From an uncultured Verrucomicrobiota bacterium (GTDB lineage: Bacteria > Verrucomicrobiota > Verrucomicrobiia > Limisphaerales > UBA9464), in the NCBI GenBank assembly GCA_903896505.1, contig CAITXU010000273.1, positions 1 through 34,409 on the forward strand: DNA of 34,409 nucleotides, read 5' to 3'. The notes under the pieces were generated by a model. It was not told where the DNA came from. It worked only from the letters and a program-made list of their open reading frames with translations, and did no database searches. Made by a program: the position numbers and the translations under genes. Position 1 is the stretch's first letter. Every line of letters begins with the position of its first letter. Below, piece by piece: positions 15,065 through 23,356 of the stretch.

Positions 15065-16189
15065 CTAGAGACCATTGGGCTTCGGCAATGGCAATTCACC
15101 GGGTTGGGGCTGAAAAACAGGTCGTCGAGCTGCTTCCTCGGCGGATTTTGACCTGCGGACAGGCCCCGCAGCATTCCCGGTTCCGTCCCCAAACAATTCG
15201 TTTCGTTGAGCCCGACCCAGGGCACCGGCTGAACCCGCAGTCGCCGGGCGTGGACCGGATTCAGAGACGGAATCAACGTGATCAAACAATCGTTCCAGCC
15301 GCTCGCGTCGGCTATCGAGTCCATTGTTGCCGACTCCGGCACGGGTCTCCTGATCCGTCGACCCCGCATTGATGTCCAGTCCCGATGATCTGAACATCTC
15401 GTCGAACCGGTTGGCACGCTCCCGGTTTTCACGGGTGTTTTGGGTGGCATAGCCGTTACCGGGGGCTCCATTGAAGTCGGTCGAGGTCCCGCGAGATCGG
15501 TTGTCCCAATCAAGGAATGAGCCGACATCCGTGGCATTGCGCAGGGCCCATCCCTCTGTCCGCGCACGTTCGCCTCGATCCCCGCGTGCGGGAGCGGTAT
15601 CGAGGAACCCTCGACGAGCTCCTGCATCGCCCGACTCGTCCGAAAATAATCCCTGCGAATCTCCCCGCCGGTCCTTCTTTGACCCGGGATGCAGAATGTC
15701 GTCCATCGCCTTTTTCTGAAGCACACTTCTGGGAAGCGAGCTCGTGGGCTCGAAAGTAGCACTGTCGAAGGTCGTCGCCGAAGGCCCGAACGCCGATCCA
15801 GGATCGGAATCCCCAAACATCCAATGCCGACGGCGGTCCATTTGCTCCCAAAGGCGCTTCTGAGTCCCGTAGTCGATGGACGGTGCGACTGGATTTACCG
15901 AGCTCGGACGTGACAACTCCGAGGACGATTTCCACCAACTGCCGTTGTCCAACAAATCCCGGCTCGACCATCCCGAATTCCCCGAGGCCTCCGATTCTGG
16001 AGTCGAGGTCTTGGAGTCTAAACTCGATTTGTCGCCCCCGGCTGCCAGAGGGGCGGACTTCGAAGAGGCAGCGCTGATGGAAGCCGGTTCCGATGCCGCA
16101 AGGCTGAGGCCGGAAAGCAGGCAAATGAGACCGCCCGCCCACCGGAAGCTGCTCCGAGGACCATTGGAAACGGGAGCTGCAGACTTCAT
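15065..16189 (-). CDS. Exported low-complexity protein of unknown function
   Basis: 374 residues from the ATG at 16189. An N-terminal hydrophobic segment (RWAGGLICLLSGLSLAAS) fits a signal peptide. The remainder is rich in Ser, Asp, Arg and Gly and probably largely disordered, with charged stretches such as SRRERLERLFDHVDSV and a Pro-rich end PQPGELPLPKPNGL. I recognise no family. Codon phase is steady along its length and the next gene follows 15 bases later, supporting a real gene. It heads the exported-protein/hpt/moaDE cluster. Confidence 0.75.
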   Translation of the reverse strand: MKSAAPVSNGPRSSFRWAGGLICLLSGLSLAASEPASISAASSKSAPLAAGGDKSSLDSKTSTPESEASGNSGWSSRDLLDNGSWWKSSSELSRPSSVNPVAPSIDYGTQKRLWEQMDRRRHWMFGDSDPGSAFGPSATTFDSATFEPTSSLPRSVLQKKAMDDILHPGSKKDRRGDSQGLFSDESGDAGARRGFLDTAPARGDRGERARTEGWALRNATDVGSFLDWDNRSRGTSTDFNGAPGNGYATQNTRENRERANRFDEMFRSSGLDINAGSTDQETRAGVGNNGLDSRRERLERLFDHVDSVSESGPRPATAGSAGALGRAQRNELFGDGTGNAAGPVRRSKSAEEAARRPVFQPQPGELPLPKPNGL

Positions 16190-16306
16190 AGGCTTCAAGT
16201 AGCTGTTTCCAGCCAATTCGTCAAAGAATCGTGCTGCGGATGGTCCATTGGGTTTACAGGCGCGGGATGCGGATCCGAAGTGGAAGCGGCGTCCCGCCGC
16301 TTTGGG

Positions 16307-16358
16307 TCTTGCGGACAGCCCATTGGCTTCGGTCCTGCGGACGGCCCATTGGCTTCGC
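16307..16358 (+). repeat. 26-bp tandem duplication
   Basis: Two adjacent 26-base units (16307-16332, 16333-16358) share 23 of 26 positions, each containing GCCCATTGGCTTCG. It follows directly on a GC-rich hairpin. A weaker resemblance (GTCCATTGGG) occurs at 16243-16252. Confidence 0.75.
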
Positions 16359-16463
16359 CTTTGCGCAACTGGTGTGGTTCGAACCGCCTAAGGCTCGGTG
16401 GGAGCATCAGCCTACAAATATTGCTGATATTCAATGATTTACATCGGAAATGTCCAAAGCCGT

Positions 16464-16505
16464 GGTAGGGCGAACCTCCTGGTGAGCCGCGGCGGTTCGG
16501 ATCAC
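16464..16505 (+). repeat. Dispersed extragenic repeat, family A, copy 2
   Basis: Bases 16473-16505 match the reverse complement of 34240-34272 with one mismatch in 33, and 16464-16493 matches the reverse complement of 191-220 at 26 of 30. The two better copies are about 18 kb apart in opposite orientation. Confidence 0.8.
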
Positions 16506-16524
16506 CTCTGACTGCACCTAACGC

Positions 16525-17622
16525 TCATTGCGTTTTCGCGGCTATTTCGCCCCCGGGCCTGCGCACCGGGTGAGTTCGAAGAATCTCGATTAACGCAGCG
16601 GCTATCTTTTTGAAGGCTTGTCCTGCCGGGCTGTTAGGGTGTGCCACCACCACCGGTTGCCCGGCATCGCCACCTTCCCGAATAGCCGGGTCAATGGGAA
16701 CCTCCCCCAGAAACGGAATGCCTTTGCGCCGGGCTTCGTCGCGGGCACCACCACGTCCAAAGATGTCCACCCGGCTTCCGTCCGGGGCTACGAAGCCGCT
16801 CATGTTTTCGATCAAGCCCAGCAAGGGAACCTGGACCTTTTCAAACATGGCCATCCCTTTGCGAACAACCCCGAGGGAGGCCAGTTGAGGGGTTGAGACG
16901 ATGACTCCGCCATCGAGGGGGACTGTCTGACACAGGGAGAGTTGTGCATCCCCGGTGCCCGGGGGCAAATCAATCAGGAGATAGTCCAATTCTCCCCAGG
17001 CAACTTGGTGGACAAACTGTTGGATGGTTTTTTGAATCATCGGTCCACGCCACACGACCGGCTGGTCCTGCCCGATGAGGAGTCCGATGCTCATCAACCG
17101 AACGCCGTGAGCCATCGGGGGCATGAGCCGCTCATCGTCTGTCAGGGTGGGCCGATCGTTCTGCCCCATCATCAACGGAATACTGGGTCCGTAAATGTCG
17201 GCATCGAGAAGTCCGACGCGCGCCCCCGTTTGTGCCAGGGCACAGGCCAGATTGACCGCGCAGGTCGACTTCCCAACACCTCCTTTGCCGGAAGCAACGG
17301 CTATCCAGCGCTGGACGCCCGAGACCGGTGCCGGAGTTCCCCCTTTGGAAGGCGCGGTCGATGCCTGGCCGACAGGAACCCGTAGTTGGACATGGGCATC
17401 AGTCAATCCCGGGAGTTGGTCCCGGAGGGCCAGCCGGGCGGCATCGGCGATTTTCTCGCCCAATTCACGATTGGGTGTGGTCAACTCAACCAGGACCCCG
17501 ATGGCGGTTCCATCGATTTGAACCTCTTTGATGAGCCCGAAGGAGACAATATCCCGGCTGTAACCGGGATACTTGACCGTGCGAAGGGCGGTGAGCACCT
17601 GTTCCTGCGTGATGTCAGCCAT
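16525..17622 (-). CDS. mrp: Mrp/ApbC-type iron-sulfur cluster carrier ATPase
   Basis: 365 residues from the ATG at 17622. Residues ~1-90 form a DUF59/MIP18-like domain (VLTALRTVKYPGYSRDIVSFG). After a Ser/Pro linker comes the P-loop ATPase: deviant Walker A ASGKGGVGKS, VGLLDADIYGPSIPLMMG, DYLLIDLPPGTGDAQL and IENMSGFV. The family carries or assembles Fe-S clusters in the cytoplasm. The C-terminal CxxC found in many members is absent: the sequence reads FVAPDGSRVDIFGRGGA where Cys-Pro-x-Cys would be. Subfamilies without it exist, so this may alter cluster binding rather than mark a broken gene. An upstream extension to 17658 is unlikely given the standard start MADITQEQVL. Confidence 0.92.
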   Translation of the reverse strand: MADITQEQVLTALRTVKYPGYSRDIVSFGLIKEVQIDGTAIGVLVELTTPNRELGEKIADAARLALRDQLPGLTDAHVQLRVPVGQASTAPSKGGTPAPVSGVQRWIAVASGKGGVGKSTCAVNLACALAQTGARVGLLDADIYGPSIPLMMGQNDRPTLTDDERLMPPMAHGVRLMSIGLLIGQDQPVVWRGPMIQKTIQQFVHQVAWGELDYLLIDLPPGTGDAQLSLCQTVPLDGGVIVSTPQLASLGVVRKGMAMFEKVQVPLLGLIENMSGFVAPDGSRVDIFGRGGARDEARRKGIPFLGEVPIDPAIREGGDAGQPVVVAHPNSPAGQAFKKIAAALIEILRTHPVRRPGGEIAAKTQ

Positions 17623-17673
17623 GAGCGCCGAAGCTGCCCTAAATGAAGCGGTGAGCAAGCCAGAGAAGCAGCG

Positions 17674-19620
17674 CTATTTCTTGAAGTCGTCGAAATAGTC
17701 CCGAACGGAGTTCTGGTAAGCCTTGGGAACCTGGTCCTGACTGAGCGCTGCCTGGGCATCCACCTGGGCGGACGCAACGGCCTCTGAATAGGTTACCTTG
17801 CTGGTCCCCTTCAGGCTCAGCCCCTTGATGGTGACCGATGGCATGGCAGCGCCCGGCTGCATGGAACCCTTGATTTTGGTCGGCACCAAGCCCTGGGGCA
17901 GGTTGGAGTCGCGGTCCGTTTGACCCTTACCCGCCTGATCCGGGCGTTTTACACCTGAATTGTCCCAAAGATCATCGATTTGATCCGGCAGACTCCAGGC
18001 ACTGGAGGATGCCCAGGTGCCGACCCCTTTGCCGCCCTTGTTCTTGCTGCCCGACCCGGGAACTCCTCCTGGCTTGTTGCAATCCGACCAGAGCATTCCG
18101 TTGCCAATCGACATTTGAGCCTGCTGCAGGCTGGCCATGGCCGCCTCCATGGCCTGCGCATCCGCCAATTGGTCCATGAGCTCCTTCAGTTCCTTCTGTG
18201 CCTCCGCCAGCGCTTTTTCGCCGTCCCCGGGTTTGCCGTCCTTCATCTGATCCAGCGCCTTTTGAAGCTTCTCGGGTACTTTGCCATACGGCTTCGCCGG
18301 TGCGAGCGCCTTGGATACTTCGGCGGCGTGTTGGGGTGTCATCCGGCCTTGGGTCAACTCTTTTCGGATGGCCTCCAGCGACCGGACCGCGGCTTCCACC
18401 TGTCCATTCTTGAGCTGTTCGGCGAGGTCTTTGCCGACCGTTTCCGAGGCCTGATTTTTCATTTCCGCAAGGGCCTGCGACATGGCCGCCATCTTGTTGA
18501 GGTCCATGTCGGCGGTCTTCAAATCCTTCAGAAAGTTTTCGACCTGAGCCGCGCTCAGGGCTTGGGCAGCAGCTTCCAAGCTGGGTATCGGGGCGCCCAT
18601 CGATGCTGCCTTTTGAGCCAGTTGACTGGCTTGCTGGGCCAGTTTCTCCCGCTGTTCGGCTGCGGCTGGCGTGTTGTCCCCGGAGACTCCTTTGGCCGCT
18701 TCCTGAAGTTTTTCCATGTCCTTCTTCAGTCCTTGGAGGGCATCGGGTTTGGAGGCCATTTCGCCCAATTTTTGGCTGAGTTCCTCCATCTTTTTCTGCT
18801 CTGTGGAACCTCCGGCTTCCGATCCCTTGTCGCCGGACCGCGCTGCCTCTGCCATTTTCTTGAGGGCTGGATTGCGCTGAAGCCCGGCGGCCTCCCGATT
18901 GACGTCGTCCGTCACCTTGGCCAGGTCCTTGAGGGCATCCTCCCGGGTCAGTTTGGCGGTGCTCAACCGCGCAGCCAACTCACCGGTCTCGGCCAATACC
19001 CGACGGGGTGCTTCCATGACGGGCGGACGCTGCTCCAGTTGTCGCTTGACCAATCCGGCCAACTCTTTGCCCGCATCCTTGATCAAGCCAGCGTCCTTCT
19101 TTGCCTGCCGTTGCGACGGTGCCTGATAGGCGGGAGCGAAGGCGAGGGCAAGGATTACCAGCCAGGCACCGACCGCACACGATGCGGTCGATGGGATTTT
19201 GAAAGGAAGGACTTTCGCCAACTGAATCCCGGCAGCCGCCGCTTCAGCATCCCGGACGACCAATGGTTGCCAGGCACCTGTACCGCTGCCCCTTGAGGCC
19301 GCCCGTTCAGACAGGTCGAGGGCGGTGGCCAACCGTTGCTGCAGTCCATGCTTCTCATCCAACCACCGGGCGGTGACCAAACGACTGGACTTCCGCCATC
19401 CGTAAATGACAGCTCCCGCTGCTGGAGCAAGGGCCGCTGCGGCCCACAACCACCGAACCGACGAAGGCGGCAGGGAGGCCAGCTTCCAAAGCGCGACCCC
19501 GACGGAACCGATGCCCGCACCCGCGAGAAGTCCCCACCATGCCCCGGTCCAAGCTCGAACCAGACGCCTTCGGCGGTCGGTCCGAAGAAGGGTCGATTCG
19601 AGGGCGGGAAGGGCACTCAC
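17674..19620 (-). CDS. Large membrane-anchored coiled-coil protein
   Basis: 648 residues, GTG start. Three hydrophobic segments (about 25-45, 55-75 and 150-168) anchor the N-terminus. The region from ~180 to ~510 is Ala/Gln/Lys/Glu-rich and strongly helical, with heptad-like stretches (LSQKLGEMASKPDALQGLKK, LADAQAMEAAMASLQQAQ), so a long coiled coil is expected outside or along the membrane. A Gly/Ser-rich linker follows and then the end SVRDYFDDFKK. The shape recalls the DUF4175-like large proteins often found near MoxR/vWA gene sets, but I cannot assign a family. A 438-codon open frame on the opposite strand is an artefact of this composition. Confidence 0.8.
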   Translation of the reverse strand: MSALPALESTLLRTDRRRRLVRAWTGAWWGLLAGAGIGSVGVALWKLASLPPSSVRWLWAAAALAPAAGAVIYGWRKSSRLVTARWLDEKHGLQQRLATALDLSERAASRGSGTGAWQPLVVRDAEAAAAGIQLAKVLPFKIPSTASCAVGAWLVILALAFAPAYQAPSQRQAKKDAGLIKDAGKELAGLVKRQLEQRPPVMEAPRRVLAETGELAARLSTAKLTREDALKDLAKVTDDVNREAAGLQRNPALKKMAEAARSGDKGSEAGGSTEQKKMEELSQKLGEMASKPDALQGLKKDMEKLQEAAKGVSGDNTPAAAEQREKLAQQASQLAQKAASMGAPIPSLEAAAQALSAAQVENFLKDLKTADMDLNKMAAMSQALAEMKNQASETVGKDLAEQLKNGQVEAAVRSLEAIRKELTQGRMTPQHAAEVSKALAPAKPYGKVPEKLQKALDQMKDGKPGDGEKALAEAQKELKELMDQLADAQAMEAAMASLQQAQMSIGNGMLWSDCNKPGGVPGSGSKNKGGKGVGTWASSSAWSLPDQIDDLWDNSGVKRPDQAGKGQTDRDSNLPQGLVPTKIKGSMQPGAAMPSVTIKGLSLKGTSKVTYSEAVASAQVDAQAALSQDQVPKAYQNSVRDYFDDFKK

Positions 19621-19669
19621 GGGATAAAGCTAGCCGGGCTTTTATATCAGGAAAGTCGAAAACAGACAG

Positions 19670-19915
19670 TTACTGGCGTTCATATTCCCCCTTTTCCACC
19701 CGCTTTAAAACGGTGAAACCTGCCTTTTTTGCGTCGGTGATCGACAACGGCTTCATCAGTGAGGGGGTCGAAAAGCCGGAAATAATCTTTCGAATCGGCT
19801 TTTTGCAGGCGGGACAGGCCGTCAGCGGAGGTGCGGATAGCGGTCGACGCAAAGTGAACCGTCCGCCACATGCTGCGCAGTTGCCGTCGCACAACTCATA
19901 TTCGTAGACTGGCAT
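19670..19915 (-). CDS. FmdB-family zinc ribbon protein
   Basis: 81 residues from the ATG at 19915 (MPVYEYELCDGNC). FmdB-type proteins begin with 'MPxYeY' and carry a small zinc ribbon; here the metal ligands are the Cys pairs in CAACGGRF and CPACKKPIRK. The pattern ends in IRKIISGF, the family's usual 'vrrlis'. The cellular role is not established; the 'regulator' label in databases comes from one amidase locus. It is a single gene between the coiled-coil protein and the antiporter on the same strand. Confidence 0.88.
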   Translation of the reverse strand: MPVYEYELCDGNCAACGGRFTLRRPLSAPPLTACPACKKPIRKIISGFSTPSLMKPLSITDAKKAGFTVLKRVEKGEYERQ

Positions 19916-19985
19916 GAATAAACTCCGTTTCAATCTGACTCAACCGTCACCCCTGATCCAGTAAAGCTATTTCGGAAACACGACA

Positions 19986-21113
19986 CTAGGCTTGATCAAA
20001 CAGGAGCATCAGGTACGCGGTGAAAAGAAGCAGGTGAACGCACCCGGGTAGCACATTGGTTCGTGGAAGTGAAAACGTCAGCATGCTCGTCACCAGGGTC
20101 AGAAGGAGCATCACCATTTCGGATGGATCAAGTCCCAGCACCAGGGAGCGACCCGTCAAGAGTGACACAGCAATCACCAGCGGAATGGTCAAACCGATGG
20201 AGGCCAGCACCGAGCCCAGGAGAACGTTGACGGAACGTTGAAGCCGGTTGGAAAGTGCCGATTGGATCGCCGCAATCGATTCGGGCGTCAGTACGAGGAT
20301 GGCCATCAACAGGCCGCTGAGAGCTTTGGGAGCTCCCAGTTTGAGGACGATGGCGTCCAAGGGGACCGCCATTTGTTTGGCCAGGAGCACCAAGGGCACC
20401 CCGTAGGCCAGTAACATGGCACCGTGATACGCCGTGGGACGCGGACGAAAACGAGGCCCGACCGGATGGGCCACAGGTTCCTCCGGCATGACGAAATAGC
20501 CCCGATGACGCCGATTTTGGACGAAGAGAAAAGCGGAGTAGACCGCCACCGACATCAACGAAAGAAACACCATCTGAAAGGTCGACAGAAAAGGGCCGGG
20601 TGCGGAACGCGTGAAATTCGGAAGCACGAGTCCCATGACGGTCAACGGCAGGATCAAGAGGAGGAAGGCATTGGCGCTCTGCAGGTTGTAGGCTTGTTCG
20701 CGGTGACGTAGACCTCCCAACAGGATGGCCAGCCCAAGGAAGCCGTTTAAGACGAGCATCACCACGGCAAACATGGTGTCCCGGGCCAGGGTCGGCTTGG
20801 GGACACCCGTGGACATGACAAAGGCCACCATGGCGACCTCCAGCCCGGTGATGGCCAGGGTCAAGAGTAAGGTTCCCGCCGGTTCCCCGAGTCGGTGGGC
20901 CAGTTCGTCGGCATGCCGGACGATGGCAATGGCAGCCGTCAGAATGACGCTGCAGATCACCGCCAGAAGCAGGAGGAGCACGGCGGGTTGGTCCAGGCTG
21001 GCCTCAATGAGACCATGCCCTAGAAAAGCCGCGAGCAGGGTAGCCACCGCCAAGGCCCACGGCCATTCGCGCCACCAGGGTTCGGGAGGCAGCGTTGAGG
21101 GGGCGGTTACCAT
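19986..21113 (-). CDS. chaA: Calcium/proton antiporter, ChaA-type
   Basis: 375 residues with about 11 membrane segments and a short basic central loop near residues 205-230 (VQNRRHRGYF). Two inverted alpha-repeats of the CaCA family are clear: LGEPAGTLLLTLAITGLEVAMV in the first half and ILVLTPESIAAIQSALSNRL leading to GSVLASIGLTIPLVIAVS in the second, each with the conserved acidic residue. VLNGFLGLAILLGGLRHREQ is typical of ChaA. It should export Ca2+ (or Na+/K+) in exchange for protons across the inner membrane. It starts about 350 bases from the divergent korA. Confidence 0.9.
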   Translation of the reverse strand: MVTAPSTLPPEPWWREWPWALAVATLLAAFLGHGLIEASLDQPAVLLLLLAVICSVILTAAIAIVRHADELAHRLGEPAGTLLLTLAITGLEVAMVAFVMSTGVPKPTLARDTMFAVVMLVLNGFLGLAILLGGLRHREQAYNLQSANAFLLLILPLTVMGLVLPNFTRSAPGPFLSTFQMVFLSLMSVAVYSAFLFVQNRRHRGYFVMPEEPVAHPVGPRFRPRPTAYHGAMLLAYGVPLVLLAKQMAVPLDAIVLKLGAPKALSGLLMAILVLTPESIAAIQSALSNRLQRSVNVLLGSVLASIGLTIPLVIAVSLLTGRSLVLGLDPSEMVMLLLTLVTSMLTFSLPRTNVLPGCVHLLLFTAYLMLLFDQA

Positions 21114-21466
21114 GACCGGATGCCTTTCACCGCATTGCGCCGGAGTCCTGCGACCGTAACGGATTGAAGATAGCCGGTTGTGGAGATAAAGTTCGGGAAC
21201 CGGGTGATCGTTGAATGAGCCATGAGCGTCGGAAGGTTAGACTCCAATCGGTTTCAGGAAAGTTCCGAATCGAATGCTGCCCGGGAAGCGGATGTGAAGC
21301 CGTTTCAGACGGTAAAAGGTGTCTGCCATGGCCTCGTTACTTTGGTAAACAGGGTTTCTTGACGCATTCCCTCACCCGATTAAACTCTGTAGCATCCGAA
21401 CTACGCTAACATGCGTCCCGCGAAAGGGGCTTGTGTGGCCGGTTCAAGCGACGATACCACCTTACA
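21114..21466. promoter_or_regulatory. Divergent intergenic region chaA / korA
   Basis: This 353-base region has no gene. The korA-proximal part holds a clear sigma70-like promoter (21359-21386). A motif GGGAAGCGGATGTGAAGCC near 21284-21302 resembles the GC-rich element at 9927-9945 and may be a decayed repeat. No riboswitch-like fold is evident to me. Confidence 0.55.
21359..21386 (+). promoter_or_regulatory. Sigma70-like promoter for korAB
   Basis: TTGACG (21359-21364; five of six to consensus) and TAAACT (21381-21386; four of six) are separated by 16 bases, upstream of korA in the correct direction. Transcription would begin near 21393 and leave a leader of about 75 bases before the ATG at 21467. 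The call is by inspection only. Confidence 0.5.
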
Positions 21467-23290
21467 ATGAGCGCAGTAGTAGAACCGCCGGCCCCGTCTT
21501 CCCCGTCCCAACCACGGCCTCCCGCCAAGATTACCGAAGCCGTGATCCGGTTGGCGGGCAATTCCCAGGATGGCATCCAAGCCATCGGTGGTTTCCTTGC
21601 CCGACTTGCCGGACGCAGTGAGCAGGAGGTCATGACCTTCATGACCATTCCCTCGACCATTTCCGGGGGACCTTCCATTTTCCAGGTTCGAGTCGGCTCG
21701 GGTGAAGTTCTCACCTCGGGCGACGAAGCGGACTTGCTGATGGCCTTTTACCAGCACAGCTACAACGACCATCTGTCCTCGCTCAAGCCCGGCGGCATCG
21801 TGATTTACGATTCGGACCACGTGACCGAACTCAAGCCCGAGAACTTGGAAAAGTACCGCCATATCGGCGTCGCCATTTCCAGCCTGACGGTGGAAGCCAT
21901 TGGTGGAACCGGTCGGGACAAGGGCAAGAACGTCTTTGCGTTGGGCCTTCTGGCCAAGATGTTCGACCTGAACATTCCGAAATTGACCCGGCTGCTCGAG
22001 GAACGTTTTGCCTCGAAGGATGCCAGCGTATTGACGAACGCCATGAACGCGTTCAATGCCGGTTACAATTACGAGCTGGCGACGGCAGCCCAGTTGTTCC
22101 AATTCCAACCGGGCCAGAATGTCGGACAGGCACAAGTCGTGATGAGTGGCAATGAGGCCCTCGCTTGGGGCCTCATCGCCGCAGGCGTTCGCTTTGGAGC
22201 CGGTTATCCCATCACCCCCTGGTCGGATATCATGGAGTTGCTCCGCCGCGAGCTTCCCAAGTACGGGGGAATGTTTATTCAGTGTGAGGACGAGATCGCC
22301 TCCATTTCCATGGCCATCGGCGGCAGTTATGGTGGACGTGTGGCTGTCACCGGTTCTTCCGGTCCGGGAATTTCGCTGAAGACCGAAGCTTTGGGCTGGG
22401 CGGTGATGGCAGAAATGCCGCTGATTGTTGTGGATGTTCAACGCGGTGGGCCCTCCACGGGCATGCCGACCAACATTGAACAATCCGACCTCAACATCGC
22501 CGTCTTCGGTGGCCACGGTGATAGTCCGCGAGTGGTTGTGGCCCCTGCGACCGTTGAAGATTGTTTCTATACCGCCATCGAAGCGGTGAATGTCGCCCGA
22601 AAGTTCAGTGTTCCCGTGATTATCCTGACCGATCAGGGTATCGCCACCCGGATTGAGGCCTTCCGGTTGCCCGACCTTCAAAAACTGGTTCAAGACATTT
22701 CTCCGGACCTTTCAGCGGTGGCAGACCATCGTCCCTACGATTTGACTGCGCCCAACGGTGTGACCCGGCATCTGGCGCCGGGTACCCGGGTGGCCAGCGG
22801 CAAATACCCGGTGGTGACCGGATTGGAACATGACGAGTTGGGTCACCCCACTGGTTCCGGCAAGTTGCATACGGCGATGACCTCCAAGCGCCGGAACAAA
22901 CTCCGTCGTTTGGCCGACAAGATTCCGTTGCCGACGGTTTTCGGGTCGGATCACGGCAACGTGTTGCTGGTCAGTTGGGGGTCCAGTCAGGGCCCTGTTC
23001 AGGAGGCGGTCAAGTATGCGCAAGCGGAAGGAATTTCCGTCTCGTCGGTTCACATCAAGTACGTCAACCCGCTGCCCAACGGTCTCGATGCCATCTTCTC
23101 CCGCTTCACTCATGTGCTTGTGGTGGAGTTGAATGACGAGGGACTTTACGGATTCGGCGGTCAGATGACGGCCCTCCTGCGCTCCCGCTACTGCGATCCA
23201 AAGATTGTGGGGCTGACCAAATCCGATGGATTGACCTGGAAGATTCGTGAAATCCTCGAACGCGTCCATACGCTAACCACCAAGGCCTAA
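21467..23290 (+). CDS. korA: 2-oxoacid:ferredoxin oxidoreductase, alpha subunit (gamma-alpha fusion)
   Basis: 607 residues from the ATG at 21467. The N-terminal ~190 residues are the gamma domain (AVIRLAGNSQDGIQAIGGFL). The alpha domain follows with GAGYPITPWSDIMELL, FIQCEDEIASISMAIGGSYG, TGSSGPGISLKTEALGWAV and VQRGGPSTGMPT, which bind the 2-oxoacid/CoA and the pyrophosphate of TPP across the interface. With KorB it oxidatively decarboxylates 2-oxoglutarate or a similar oxoacid to the acyl-CoA and reduces ferredoxin, or runs in reverse. The choice of oxoglutarate over other 2-oxoacids comes from the two-subunit layout, not a decisive residue. korB follows after 66 bases. A 430-codon open frame on the opposite strand is a shadow. 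Confidence 0.93.
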   Translation: MSAVVEPPAPSSPSQPRPPAKITEAVIRLAGNSQDGIQAIGGFLARLAGRSEQEVMTFMTIPSTISGGPSIFQVRVGSGEVLTSGDEADLLMAFYQHSYNDHLSSLKPGGIVIYDSDHVTELKPENLEKYRHIGVAISSLTVEAIGGTGRDKGKNVFALGLLAKMFDLNIPKLTRLLEERFASKDASVLTNAMNAFNAGYNYELATAAQLFQFQPGQNVGQAQVVMSGNEALAWGLIAAGVRFGAGYPITPWSDIMELLRRELPKYGGMFIQCEDEIASISMAIGGSYGGRVAVTGSSGPGISLKTEALGWAVMAEMPLIVVDVQRGGPSTGMPTNIEQSDLNIAVFGGHGDSPRVVVAPATVEDCFYTAIEAVNVARKFSVPVIILTDQGIATRIEAFRLPDLQKLVQDISPDLSAVADHRPYDLTAPNGVTRHLAPGTRVASGKYPVVTGLEHDELGHPTGSGKLHTAMTSKRRNKLRRLADKIPLPTVFGSDHGNVLLVSWGSSQGPVQEAVKYAQAEGISVSSVHIKYVNPLPNGLDAIFSRFTHVLVVELNDEGLYGFGGQMTALLRSRYCDPKIVGLTKSDGLTWKIREILERVHTLTTKA

Positions 23291-23356
23291 ACCTCCGTTG
23301 AACCCAGGGCTCGTTCAATCGAATCCTGAATCCAAATCCCTTTTCGAATTTACTCC

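Larger units (their letters stand above)
16190..16524. repeat. Repeat-filled gap between mrp and the exported-protein cluster
   Basis: No gene is visible. Contents: a hairpin at 16284-16302 (AAGCGGC / GCCGCTT, loop GTCCC); a 26-base unit in tandem, 16307-16332 and 16333-16358, with three mismatches between copies; and a family-A repeat at 16464-16505. The stretch lies downstream of mrp and upstream of the 374-aa gene on the minus strand, so it must also hold the promoter of that cluster, possibly in the AT-rich segment around 16415-16445. Confidence 0.65.

Noticed and set aside
17980..19296. 438-codon open frame on the plus strand
   Set aside because: Antisense to the coiled-coil gene; it is Leu/Arg/Gly-rich only because the coiled coil uses Ala/Glu/Lys/Gln codons.
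21401..22693. 430-codon open frame on the minus strand
   Set aside because: Antisense to korA, whose motifs are unambiguous; the product is His/Gly-rich and without family features.
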